Positions 8,652 through 16,570 of a DNA stretch of 64,000 nt are shown here, piece by piece. Both the position numbers and the translations under genes were made by a program. The number at the start of each line of letters is the position of its first letter. The first letter of the stretch is position 1. This DNA comes from Parvularcula marina (lineage in GTDB: Bacteria > Pseudomonadota > Alphaproteobacteria > Caulobacterales > Parvularculaceae). Below the pieces are notes generated by a model, which saw only the letters and a list, made by a program, of their open reading frames with translations, ran no database searches and was not told the DNA's origin. The stretch covers positions 2,663,001 to 2,727,000 of the forward strand of contig NZ_QUQO01000001.1 of assembly GCF_003399445.1 (NCBI RefSeq), written 5' to 3'.

Positions 8652-9466
8652 GTGCGCCAACGCCAGACGAGAATGTCGTCATCAGGGTCCGTGACCTGAC
8701 GAACAAGTTCGGCAGCTTCGTCGTCCATGATGAACTCGATCTTGACGTCTATCGCGGTGAGATCCTTGGCGTCGTCGGTGGCTCCGGGACGGGCAAATCT
8801 GTCCTTATGCGGGCGATTGTGGGCCTGCGGCCACCAGATGGCGGGACCGTCTGGATGCTGGGCGAGCAAACAGAAAATCTCAGTGAAGATGAGCGTTCTG
8901 CCGTCAATCGCAAGGTGGGTCTCCTCTTTCAGGATGGGGCGCTTTTCTCCTCGATGACCGTGGCGCAGAATGTCATGGCGCCGTTACGAGAGACGTTGAA
9001 GATTTCAGACCAGCTGGCCCGAGAAATCGCCAGTACAAAGATCTCCCTTGCCGGGCTCCAGCCGGAGGCGGCGGAGAAATACCCCTCCGAGCTTTCAGGC
9101 GGGATGAGGAAGCGCGCAGCCCTTGCCCGCGCGCTCGTGCTTGACCCGGAAATCCTGTTTCTTGACGAGCCGACAGCAGGGCTTGATCCCATCGGCGCAG
9201 CAAAATTCGATGAGCTGATCATCAGCCTGCGCGATGCGCTCGGGCTGACGGTTTTCATGATTACCCATGATCTCGACAGTCTGAACCGGGATTGTGACCG
9301 CATTGCCGTTCTTGCCGAGAAAAAGGTGATTGCGGACGGTCCTGTCGATGAGGTTCGCCAGAACCCGCATCCATGGATCCAGGAATATTTCAGTGGCCCA
9401 CGCGGCCGTGCAGCTCAGGCTGCGAATACGTTTGACGTGCCGGCGCCCGAACGGGGCCGGGCATAA
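8648..9466 (+). CDS. mlaF: MlaF-type ABC ATPase
   Basis: ATP-binding subunit that powers the STAS-MlaE permease. 272 residues with Walker A GGSGTGKS, Q-loop LLFQDGALFSS, signature LSGGMRKRAALARAL, Walker B ILFLDEPTAGLDP and H-loop ITHDL. The LSGGM signature and FQDGALFSS loop are characteristic of the MlaF/TTG2A group. The ATG overlaps the stop of mlaE (ATGA), indicating translational coupling. The C-terminal tail, rich in Arg and Ala, is typical for the group. It acts at the cytoplasmic face of the inner membrane. Confidence 0.96.
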   Translation: MSAPTPDENVVIRVRDLTNKFGSFVVHDELDLDVYRGEILGVVGGSGTGKSVLMRAIVGLRPPDGGTVWMLGEQTENLSEDERSAVNRKVGLLFQDGALFSSMTVAQNVMAPLRETLKISDQLAREIASTKISLAGLQPEAAEKYPSELSGGMRKRAALARALVLDPEILFLDEPTAGLDPIGAAKFDELIISLRDALGLTVFMITHDLDSLNRDCDRIAVLAEKKVIADGPVDEVRQNPHPWIQEYFSGPRGRAAQAANTFDVPAPERGRA

Positions 9467-9485
9467 AGAAGGAGGGGCGGGAGTC

Positions 9486-10418
9486 ATGGAAACCAGAGCC
9501 CACTATGTGCTGATCGGAGCATTCATGCTGGGGGGGATTGTGCTCACGATCCTCTTCACTCTTTGGCTGGGGTCGAACCGGTCAGAATATGATGAATATC
9601 AGATCGTCTTTACCCAGAAAATTTCCGGCCTGCAGGAGGGGGCAAACGTCCTCTTCAACGGTATCCCGGTCGGGCAGGTTGAAACGCTGGAGCTTGACCA
9701 AAACAACCCCAACCGGTCGCTTGCGCTGGTCAGGGTCGATAAGGGGACGCCGGTCAAAACCGACACCAATGTCGAGCTTGAGCTGACAGGGGTGACCGGC
9801 CTTGCCGTCGTTCAGTTCACGGGCGGCTCACCCAATGCGCCGCTCCTTCAGGATGTCAGCCGGGAGCGTGTACCCGTCATTGAGGCGGAATTGGGCGGTA
9901 TCGCGGCGGTGCTTGAATCATCAGGTGAGCTGGCGCTCAGCCTGCAGCAGCTCATTAATCAGGAAAATGCAGAATCGGTGAGCCGAATTATCGAAGATAT
10001 TGAGACGATCACGGATGTCTTCGCTGACAAGGAAAATGAGCTGTCCCTGATCATCGACAATGCGGCCGTCGTCAGCACTGACCTGCGCCTTGCCGCACGG
10101 AATATCTCTGACGCGACGACCAGCCTCAACAAAACGATGAAGACCATTGATGATGTCGTCAGCACGGATGCGCGCGCAGCGATCCAGCAGCTGAACGAGA
10201 CGGCGGAGAACCTCAATCAACTGGTCCTCGATGTGAATGCCATTGTCGATGACAATGCCGAACCGATCAGCGAATTCACGCGGAACGGGCTCGGCGCGAC
10301 CATCATGATGATCCACAAGGCTTCGCGGCTTGTCGATACGACCGAAGCCATCTTACTTGAGTTCGACCGCAATCCGGCGGCATTCCTGGTCGGCGAAGGC
10401 CGTCCGACAGCAGATTAA
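9486..10418 (+). CDS. mlaD: MlaD/MCE domain substrate-binding protein
   Basis: Membrane-anchored periplasmic MCE protein that docks on the MlaEF complex and contacts the lipid substrate. One N-terminal TM helix (about 7-28) is followed by an MCE domain (YQIVFTQKISGLQEGANV, FNGIPVGQVETLEL, LTGVTGLAVVQFTGG) and a long helical region to residue 310. The helical extension is longer than in E. coli MlaD and resembles the TTG2C-like forms. I chose ATG 9486, which has AAGGAGGGG about 10 bp upstream; the frame is open further upstream within mlaF but lacks a sensible start. The 19-bp gap to mlaF fits a single operon. Confidence 0.93.
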   Translation: METRAHYVLIGAFMLGGIVLTILFTLWLGSNRSEYDEYQIVFTQKISGLQEGANVLFNGIPVGQVETLELDQNNPNRSLALVRVDKGTPVKTDTNVELELTGVTGLAVVQFTGGSPNAPLLQDVSRERVPVIEAELGGIAAVLESSGELALSLQQLINQENAESVSRIIEDIETITDVFADKENELSLIIDNAAVVSTDLRLAARNISDATTSLNKTMKTIDDVVSTDARAAIQQLNETAENLNQLVLDVNAIVDDNAEPISEFTRNGLGATIMMIHKASRLVDTTEAILLEFDRNPAAFLVGEGRPTAD

Positions 10419-10431
10419 AGGCGGCAGGAAG

Positions 10432-11064
10432 ATGTTGAAGAAACTCATTTGTGCGGTTCCGCTGTTGGCCCTCGGGGCCTGTGTTTCGGTCCTGCCGGAT
10501 TCGGGGCGCCAGCCGCCGCGCTTCCGGCTGGACCCGGACAGGGCAATGTCTGTCGCCGTCACGCCGGTTGATACCAGCCTGATCATCAGTGATCCGACGG
10601 CGGAGGCGGTCTACAATACCTTCAATGTTGCGATTGCGACGGGTCCCTACAGATATGAATATGTCGATGGGGCGGAATGGGCCGACCGTGTGCCGGTCCT
10701 CTTCCGTATCTATCTGGAGAGACGGTTCGAGAATGCCGATATCGTCGCAGCCGTCGGTGATCGGACAGAAATGCCGGTCAGCCGGTCTTATGTCCTTTAT
10801 TCGGATATCCGGGCATTCAATATCGACCGGACAGGAGCGGGCGAAGTGGCGCGTGTCTCTTTCGGTGCACGCTTGACCAATCCGCGCGGACACACGCTGG
10901 CATCGAGTGTCTTCACACAGGAAATCCCGACAGGGGGCCGGGGCGCTGAGTTCTATGCTGATGCGCTCAATGAAGCTGCCGCTATGACGACCGAGGAAGC
11001 GGTGCGCTGGACATCCGGCCTGATTGAAGAGAATGAGCGCCGGGAGGCTGCTCAGTCGAAGTGA
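10432..11064 (+). CDS. ABC-type transport auxiliary lipoprotein (PqiC-like)
   Basis: A 210-residue outer-membrane-type lipoprotein of the ABC_trans_aux (PqiC/DUF330) family, which works with MCE-type lipid transporters. Signal peptide LICAVPLLALGAC contains the lipobox LGAC; Cys16 is the expected lipidation site. The family core is seen in RFRLDP, LIISDPTAEAVYNTFNVAI and the WADRVPVLFRIYLERRFENA block. The start at 10432 has GGCAGGAAG upstream and lies 13 bp after mlaD. No MlaC-like periplasmic carrier gene follows, so this lipoprotein probably supplies the outer-membrane end. Its last 13 bp overlap the convergent coiled-coil gene. Confidence 0.88.
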   Translation: MLKKLICAVPLLALGACVSVLPDSGRQPPRFRLDPDRAMSVAVTPVDTSLIISDPTAEAVYNTFNVAIATGPYRYEYVDGAEWADRVPVLFRIYLERRFENADIVAAVGDRTEMPVSRSYVLYSDIRAFNIDRTGAGEVARVSFGARLTNPRGHTLASSVFTQEIPTGGRGAEFYADALNEAAAMTTEEAVRWTSGLIEENERREAAQSK

Positions 11065-12863
11065 CCGGCGGCTGAACCCGTCAGCATATATAGCCGGCCG
11101 AGCGGTGAGGTCAGATAGGTCTGGATCGCATCCGCCCCGCCGGCTTCAGCTGACAGCGGCTCAAGGATCGTATCGAAGTCCCGCAGGAATTCATTGGTCC
11201 GTTCCCTGAAGACAGCATTCTGGTTCAGCTCTGCCTGAATGCGCGCGCGTAGCGTATCCTGATCGCGTGCGATCAGGGCCTTGGCGAAGATCTGGCGTTC
11301 GCCAGCCTCAAACCGGTCGAGATCCTCATGTGAGGGGCCGCCGAAAAGCTGGGTCTGAAGGACAAGTGAGTAATTCTGGATACGAACGACCAGCCGGTCG
11401 AGGACATCCATATTGGGGGCAGGGGATGCCTCCATGGACGGCTTTTCAGGTGCGGGCTTTGGTGCAGGAGCAGGCTCAGCCGGACGAACGGGCGCTGACG
11501 GCGCGGGGGCCGGATCAATTTTAGGCGTCACCAGACCTTGTGTCGCCCTCATGATCGGCTCGCGCGGGAACGCGGTCGGCTTGGGCGCAGGCGGTGTCGG
11601 CGGGATCGGAATGTCTTCCTCGGCCTGCTTGATAGGTTTGACCAGCGGTGCGGGATTGGCTTCCTCGACCTTGGCGAGGATGTCTTTCCAACGATGCTTT
11701 TCTTTTGGCCGGTCTTTGAGCGCCATGGGTTCCGGTTCGACCGGCGCGGGCGGCGGCGTGGGCGTCGGTGCTGCGGCTTGCGGTGAAGGCGGCGTCACCG
11801 GTTTCTGACGCGGAGCGACGACACGGCTTGCCTGTTCGGTGACGACCTGCGCGAGCCTGTCGGCACGGCGACGCTGGTCGCGCATCAGGGTTTCGAGTTT
11901 GGCGGACTGGTTGGCCAGTTCTTCCTGAGCAGCGTGAATGCGCGCGGCATTCTCCTCAAGCCGGTTGGTCAGCGAGGTCTGGTGCTCTGTCGCTTCCTCG
12001 CTCGCATTCCGCAGGGCGGCGCTGCGCTCTTCCATGGCACGGGCAAGCTCTTCGAACCGGTCGAGCGATTGCGCAGAGACAGATTCAAACCGGTTGATCT
12101 GACTGTCGAACTCACGCCCGCGATCGGCCAGACGATCCTCCAGCCCGGCATGCTCATCGGCAGCAGCCTGTGAGCGTTCGGCGATCTTCTCGGCAAAGCG
12201 GTCCGCTTCGCGGTTCATTTCTTCGGTGAGCGCGATCAGCGCATTGCGCTCCTGCTCAAGCCGGGCGGCACTGCGCGCTGTACCTGCGCCCAAGGCTTCA
12301 CCAGCATTGCCGATGGCCCGGACCTGCTGGCGGATTAGGCTTTCTGCCTCCGCAAGACGCGACAGGGCCTGATCAATCTCATCATTAAGCGCGGATACAG
12401 AGCCCGGCGTCAGATCGGCAAAGGACCGGCCGGAATGCCCGGAGACGAGCTGTTGCGCCGACGCTTCGAGCCGAAGGGCGAGCGACAGCACATAGCCGAT
12501 AAGGCGGATGCAGATCCCGGCCGTTGCCGCCCACAGGACAACATCCAGCGAATAGCCGAATTTCAGCGCCCAGACGCCGGTCACCTGCTCATTGGCGAGC
12601 ATCGACCCGATCGGCCATGCGATCATCCAGCAGACGGGGATCGTGAAGGCGAGCATCTGCGAGATGCGCTGCACTTTGCGCGCCCGCCTTGGCCAGGGCA
12701 GGGGATCATTGTCGTCTTCGAGAAAAGCGCGCCGCGCCGTGTCGCTCTCCGCCCCGCGAGGATCATCGCCATGCCGGGCCGAAATCGGCACGACGACAGA
12801 GCGGTCATCATCGGCGTCCTGCGCCGAATGGGGGTGGGTCGGGTCTTCCGCGACCATGGGCAT
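11052..12863 (-). CDS. Two-TM coiled-coil, proline-rich membrane protein (TipN-like architecture)
   Basis: 603 residues: an acidic cytoplasmic N-terminus, two TM helices (about 70-90 and 107-130), a long coiled coil (about 150-370, rich in Glu, Ala, Arg and Gln), a Pro/Ala-rich linker (about 375-500) and a C-terminal helical domain (about 505-603). The coiled coil behind paired TM helices resembles the polarity factor TipN of Caulobacter, but I cannot show homology. Related unnamed proteins are common in marine alphaproteobacteria. The start has GGAGAG 5 bp upstream. A CtrA box lies 126 bp upstream between this gene and the channel. A role in envelope organisation or polarity is inference. 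Confidence 0.72.
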   Translation of the reverse strand: MPMVAEDPTHPHSAQDADDDRSVVVPISARHGDDPRGAESDTARRAFLEDDNDPLPWPRRARKVQRISQMLAFTIPVCWMIAWPIGSMLANEQVTGVWALKFGYSLDVVLWAATAGICIRLIGYVLSLALRLEASAQQLVSGHSGRSFADLTPGSVSALNDEIDQALSRLAEAESLIRQQVRAIGNAGEALGAGTARSAARLEQERNALIALTEEMNREADRFAEKIAERSQAAADEHAGLEDRLADRGREFDSQINRFESVSAQSLDRFEELARAMEERSAALRNASEEATEHQTSLTNRLEENAARIHAAQEELANQSAKLETLMRDQRRRADRLAQVVTEQASRVVAPRQKPVTPPSPQAAAPTPTPPPAPVEPEPMALKDRPKEKHRWKDILAKVEEANPAPLVKPIKQAEEDIPIPPTPPAPKPTAFPREPIMRATQGLVTPKIDPAPAPSAPVRPAEPAPAPKPAPEKPSMEASPAPNMDVLDRLVVRIQNYSLVLQTQLFGGPSHEDLDRFEAGERQIFAKALIARDQDTLRARIQAELNQNAVFRERTNEFLRDFDTILEPLSAEAGGADAIQTYLTSPLGRLYMLTGSAAGHFD

Positions 12864-12988
12864 TTATCTCTCCGATCAGCCAGAAGGACGGTCGGACCGC
12901 CCCCGGGCTGCTTAACCCTGAGCCCTCGGGTTTGGAGGGTGCGCTGTCAAGGTGCAATGCTGGGTCTGTAACTGATCGTAAGTCCCGG

Positions 12989-13003
12989 TTAATCCTGCGT
13001 TAA
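12989..13003. promoter_or_regulatory. CtrA binding box, TTAA-N7-TTAA
   Basis: TTAATCCTGCGTTAA is a perfect match to the full CtrA consensus TTAA-N7-TTAA used by the cell-cycle regulator of alphaproteobacteria. It lies 30 bp upstream of the ion channel start and 126 bp upstream of the divergent coiled-coil gene. It was the only perfect copy noticed in the gaps between genes of this window. A single match can occur by chance in long DNA, but the intergenic position is right. Confidence 0.6.
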
Positions 13004-13032
13004 GGGTGAATTGGTGAGGCTCCATTTCGGGC

Positions 13033-13878
13033 ATGGAACAGGATTACAAGGCAAAAGACGTGGCGCAGCTGCCACAGACCCCGCTTGCGAGAGCAAGGGC
13101 GAGGCTGGTCGAACTGGTCGAAGCGCCCTGGTTCTCGAACGCGGTAATGGCGCTCATCTGCCTCAATGCGATCACGCTGGGGCTTGAGACTTTTGACCGT
13201 TTCGATCCGTGGCGGCCCTGGCTGCATCTTTTTGATCTGTTGTTTGTCACGGTCTTCGTCATCGAGATGGTCTTGCGGATTGCCGCCTATGGCCCGTCAT
13301 TCTTCCGGTCGGGCTGGAATATCGCGGATTTTGTGATTGTCGCGGGCGCAGCGCTTGCCGCCTCGAACCTCTTTGCCGCGCTCCGGGCGTTCAGGGTGCT
13401 GCGGCTCCTCCGGGTCGTCACCGTCGTGCCGAGAATGCGCACCGTGGTGAGAGCGCTGGTCGATTCGGTGCCCGGCATCATCTCCGTTGCGATCATTGCC
13501 GTCCTGATCGTCTATGTGTTCGCGGTCATCGCAGGCTCACTCTACGGTGAGACGCATCCGAACTATTTCGGCAATGTCTTCACCTCTATGTACACGCTGT
13601 TCCAGATCATCACGCTGGAGGGCTGGCGCGATATTGCGGATGATGTGCAGGCGGATCACCCGATGTCATGGATCTTCTTCCTGACCTTCGTGCTGGTCGG
13701 CACCTTCACCATGCTCAACCTCTTCATCGCGATTGTCGTGCGGGTGGTGGAGGAAGAGGCGGATGAAACCGAAGAATTCATCCATGAGGAAACGGACCAC
13801 GTCCTGCAGGAGCTCAAAGTCCTGTCAGCGAAGATCGATGAGCTGAAAGCAAGACTTCCCGATCAGGAACGGCCTTAG
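13033..13878 (+). CDS. Bacterial voltage-gated sodium channel (NaChBac family)
   Basis: 281-residue single-domain six-TM channel subunit that assembles as a tetramer in the inner membrane. S4 has Arg at 118, 121, 124 and 127 spaced by three, the voltage sensor pattern. The pore helix and filter read TLEGW (194-198), where NaChBac has TLESW. S6 is followed by VRVVEEEADETEEF and a C-terminal coiled coil (about 240-275, heptad pattern in HVLQELKVLSAKIDELKARL), the tetramerisation bundle of this family. The Gly in place of Ser in the filter may alter ion selectivity. The CtrA box directly upstream suggests cell-cycle control. It overlaps the convergent hydratase stop by 4 bp. Confidence 0.93.
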   Translation: MEQDYKAKDVAQLPQTPLARARARLVELVEAPWFSNAVMALICLNAITLGLETFDRFDPWRPWLHLFDLLFVTVFVIEMVLRIAAYGPSFFRSGWNIADFVIVAGAALAASNLFAALRAFRVLRLLRVVTVVPRMRTVVRALVDSVPGIISVAIIAVLIVYVFAVIAGSLYGETHPNYFGNVFTSMYTLFQIITLEGWRDIADDVQADHPMSWIFFLTFVLVGTFTMLNLFIAIVVRVVEEEADETEEFIHEETDHVLQELKVLSAKIDELKARLPDQERP

Positions 13879-14672
13879 CGTTTCCAGTCAGGATCACGCT
13901 TTTCTATATAGGCGGCGAGCCCTTCACGCGCCTCATTCGTCTTCCGAATCCGGGCACTGATCTTTGCGGCGCCTTCGATCAGGCCCGTATTGAACGGCTC
14001 ATGCGCATAGGCGTTGAGCAGCATTTTCATTTCCTTCTGAGCGAGCGGCCCGCCCATCAGAAGATCATCGATAAACCGGGCGACTGTCGCATCAAGCTGC
14101 GCACCAAGGCAGGTCGCATGAATGAAGCCGACCCGTCGCGCCTCATCGGCGGAGAAGGTCTCGCCCGTCAAGACGTAGCGCCTGAGGACAAATGGGCTGA
14201 CAGCATCAAGCATGAATGGCGCCAGGACCGCCGGCAGGGTGCCGAGCCTGACGGCAGGCAGTGAGAACTGCGCCTCGTCATCGCTGACAGAAATATCGCA
14301 GGCAACGGCCAGCGCGAGCCCGGCGCCGATGGCAGCGCCATTGACGCGCGCAATGGTCGGTTTGGGACAGCAACGCACCTGCCAGAGAAGATTGCCCAGC
14401 CGTCTTGCATCGACAGAGGGCTGGTCGGTCGCCATTTCCTCCATCCATGAAATGTCCGTGCCCGCGCTAAAGGCATCTTCAGAGCCGGTGATGACAATCA
14501 GGCGGACATCCTGTGACCGGCTATAGGTGACGACATGCTCGGTCAGCTCCCGCATCAGCTCCTCATCGAGGGCATTGCGGACATCCGGGCGGTTCAGCGT
14601 CAGGGTGGCGACCCCTCGCTCATCCACATGTGTCAGTAAACAGTGATCCGTCACGTTCGGCCTCTCAGGCAT
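13875..14672 (-). CDS. Enoyl-CoA hydratase/isomerase family protein (methylglutaconyl-CoA hydratase-like)
   Basis: 265-residue crotonase-fold protein. The oxyanion-hole segments are AGTDISWM and NGAAIGAGLALAVACDI, and the overall layout fits the LiuC/methylglutaconyl-CoA hydratase group of leucine degradation. In that group the block after the second oxyanion segment reads roughly SEVRLG, with a catalytic Glu. Here it reads LPAVRLG, with Ala at that position. It may therefore catalyse another reaction or be weakly active. No other leucine-degradation gene is adjacent; the CoA-transferase pair at 24.4 kb is the nearest acyl-CoA gene. The start is supported by the N-terminal crotonase strands beginning at residue 10. 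Confidence 0.83.
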   Translation of the reverse strand: MPERPNVTDHCLLTHVDERGVATLTLNRPDVRNALDEELMRELTEHVVTYSRSQDVRLIVITGSEDAFSAGTDISWMEEMATDQPSVDARRLGNLLWQVRCCPKPTIARVNGAAIGAGLALAVACDISVSDDEAQFSLPAVRLGTLPAVLAPFMLDAVSPFVLRRYVLTGETFSADEARRVGFIHATCLGAQLDATVARFIDDLLMGGPLAQKEMKMLLNAYAHEPFNTGLIEGAAKISARIRKTNEAREGLAAYIEKRDPDWKR

Positions 14673-14677
14673 AAATC

Positions 14678-15874
14678 CTAGGCGGCACTATAACGCCTTT
14701 TCTGGGCAAGTGCTGTCTGTTGCACGAGCCGCCTTGTGAGCGGTTTGGACACCATACGGGCACTCGCAAGACCCATCAGGACTGCCGCTGCGGCGAGCGC
14801 CATCGGCTGATCAGTCAGGGGCGCATTCGATGCAGTGAAGATCAGAAGCATCAGGGCGCTGCCGACCCCGGGCGCGCCATTATACCAGATCAGGAATGTC
14901 TGATCGGCCACCGGCAAATGGCTCGGCACAAGGGCAAGATAGCGGGCGAGCGCCCGGACCATCCCGACGCCGACCAGCGCCATGAACCAGATCAGGAAGT
15001 CGAGCGTGACGGCGTGCGGTGCGATGATCAGGCCGAAGAGGGCGAGCGCAATCGGCGACAGCGTCGCCTCGCCCGTCCGCCAATAGCGGGTGCGGATCGC
15101 AGCCGAGAGGCGGGCTTCCTCCGAATAGGCAACGCCAGCGCCTGCGAGTGTCATCACCGGGTCGAGCCCGATGAGGATCGCGAGGACATACATCGCAGCG
15201 GCAAAAAAGAGCGGTGATTTGGGCAAGGCCGCTTGGGGGATGGGGAGGAAGCGCCCTGCGGCAAGGCCCGCAATGCCGCCAATCGCAAAGCCGCCGAGTG
15301 AACGGATAGCGGGCAGGTCGATAATAGCGGTGCCCGGCGTGACGGGTTCAGCGCCGCTGTTCAGCAGCATCGCAATCGGCACGCCGAGGACGAGCACGGT
15401 GGCTGTTTCAACCCGCGCGGCGGTCCGTGTTTCTTCGGCAATCGGCGCCGTCAGGAGCGGCGAGGAGACCGCGGGCGCCCCGCCCAACATCAGGGCGGCG
15501 CCAACGAGCAGTGGCGGGAAGAGGCCCATGCCGGGCACCAGAATATACGCCGTCATCGCAAAGCCGAACATCATGACGAGCGTGCCGCCGGTCGCGAGGC
15601 GGAAGGCATCAGGAGATATCCGCAAGAGCCGCGAGAGGCGGCATTCCATGGCTGCGACAAAAACCAGCGCGCCGAGCAGAGACTGTGCCGCTGCCCCGAT
15701 CAGCTTGTCAGGGAAATAGGGCAGGTTGAGCATCAGCCAGATCAGCCCAATCCCAATGCTCACCCCCGTGACGATCAGCGGTTTCCTCGTCAGCTCAAGC
15801 AGGATGCCGCGCGTCAGGCCTACATAAACGAGGCCAGCAAGTACGAGCGGGGTGAGAAGAGAGGTGAGCAGCAT
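14678..15874 (-). CDS. CPA-like cation:proton antiporter-family membrane protein, ion-site residues not conserved
   Basis: 398 residues with about 12 hydrophobic helices. The central region aligns in feel with CPA1/NhaP antiporters: GALVFVAAMECRLSRLLR for the usual LEL-rich helix and LLVGAALMLGGAPAVSSPLL for the TM4 TDP region. The expected Asp of the TDP motif is Ala, and the TM5 ND pair appears as ET in ARVETATVL, so the canonical ion-binding carboxylates seem absent. It could be a transporter with another mechanism or an unrelated protein of similar fold. It starts 5 bp beyond the hydratase gene's start side and may be co-transcribed with that gene. I am unsure of substrate and activity. 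Confidence 0.65.
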   Translation of the reverse strand: MLLTSLLTPLVLAGLVYVGLTRGILLELTRKPLIVTGVSIGIGLIWLMLNLPYFPDKLIGAAAQSLLGALVFVAAMECRLSRLLRISPDAFRLATGGTLVMMFGFAMTAYILVPGMGLFPPLLVGAALMLGGAPAVSSPLLTAPIAEETRTAARVETATVLVLGVPIAMLLNSGAEPVTPGTAIIDLPAIRSLGGFAIGGIAGLAAGRFLPIPQAALPKSPLFFAAAMYVLAILIGLDPVMTLAGAGVAYSEEARLSAAIRTRYWRTGEATLSPIALALFGLIIAPHAVTLDFLIWFMALVGVGMVRALARYLALVPSHLPVADQTFLIWYNGAPGVGSALMLLIFTASNAPLTDQPMALAAAAVLMGLASARMVSKPLTRRLVQQTALAQKRRYSAA

Positions 15875-15920
15875 TGTTCGGACTTGTTGAGAGACTCGGA
15901 ACCTTGGGCCCGTTCGGCAG

Positions 15921-15939
15921 CCTCGAAAAGGTCTCGAGG
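15921..15939. repeat. 6-bp inverted repeat upstream of the holin-like gene
   Basis: Arms CCTCGA (15921-15926) and TCGAGG (15934-15939) flank 7 bp in the 129-bp gap between the CPA-like gene and the holin-like gene, where both promoters must lie. It could be an operator; the short arms make chance quite possible. Confidence 0.25.
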
Positions 15940-16003
15940 CGTGAATTAATCCCCATGCGCCCAGTCCGGTTTATTCTCCTCAATATTGGCAGAGGAGTGC
16001 CTT

Positions 16004-16540
16004 ATGACGATCTCAGAAAATCCTCCCCTCCGCGAACGGCTAGCGCGGGCGGTCGGGCAATTTGCGCCAACCCTTGCAGGCGCGCTCGGTGGCCCGCTGG
16101 CGGGTGCAGCGGTCGCGGCGGTCTCAAAAGCAGTGACGGGAGAGGAGGCCGCACCTGACGGCGTGATCCTCGAAGCGGTGGTTGGCCGCGATCCCAAAGC
16201 GCTCGCCGCGCTGAAGGAAGCGGAGCTTGATTTCCGCAAGGCCATGCTGACGGCACAGAATGAGTCGCGCCGAATTGCGGCCTCAGACCGGGCGGATGCG
16301 CGGGCGCGTCAGCGGGCGATCAAGGACATCACCCCGGCGGTGCTGGGGCTCGGCGTGATTGGCGGGTTCTTCTTCGTGATGGCGACCATGCTGTGGCGGG
16401 AATTGCCATCCGAGGCCGGAACGGAATTCTCGATCATGCTCGGCGCGCTGGCGACTATGACAGCAGCGGTCGTGAACTATTATTTCGGCTCGTCGGCGGA
16501 CTCCGTTGAGAAGACGCGCGTGATGAGCGGCTTGCACTGA
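16004..16540 (+). CDS. Holin-like protein of the gene-transfer-agent 3-TM type
   Basis: 178-residue membrane protein. Three hydrophobic segments (about 20-42, 112-131, 143-163) are split by a charged helical region, and the end NYYFGSSADSVEKT fits the family 'holin of 3 TMs, for gene-transfer release' (GTA_holin_3TM). Such proteins form inner-membrane lesions that let an endolysin lyse the cell and release GTA or phage particles. The start at 16004 has AGAGGAG upstream and is preferred over one six codons earlier. No endolysin, capsid or tail gene is near, so the gene is an orphan here and its role is open. Confidence 0.7.
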   Translation: MTISENPPLRERLARAVGQFAPTLAGALGGPLAGAAVAAVSKAVTGEEAAPDGVILEAVVGRDPKALAALKEAELDFRKAMLTAQNESRRIAASDRADARARQRAIKDITPAVLGLGVIGGFFFVMATMLWRELPSEAGTEFSIMLGALATMTAAVVNYYFGSSADSVEKTRVMSGLH

Positions 16541-16570
16541 TCCTCGAGAAGTCGGTAACCGCTCTTTCCT

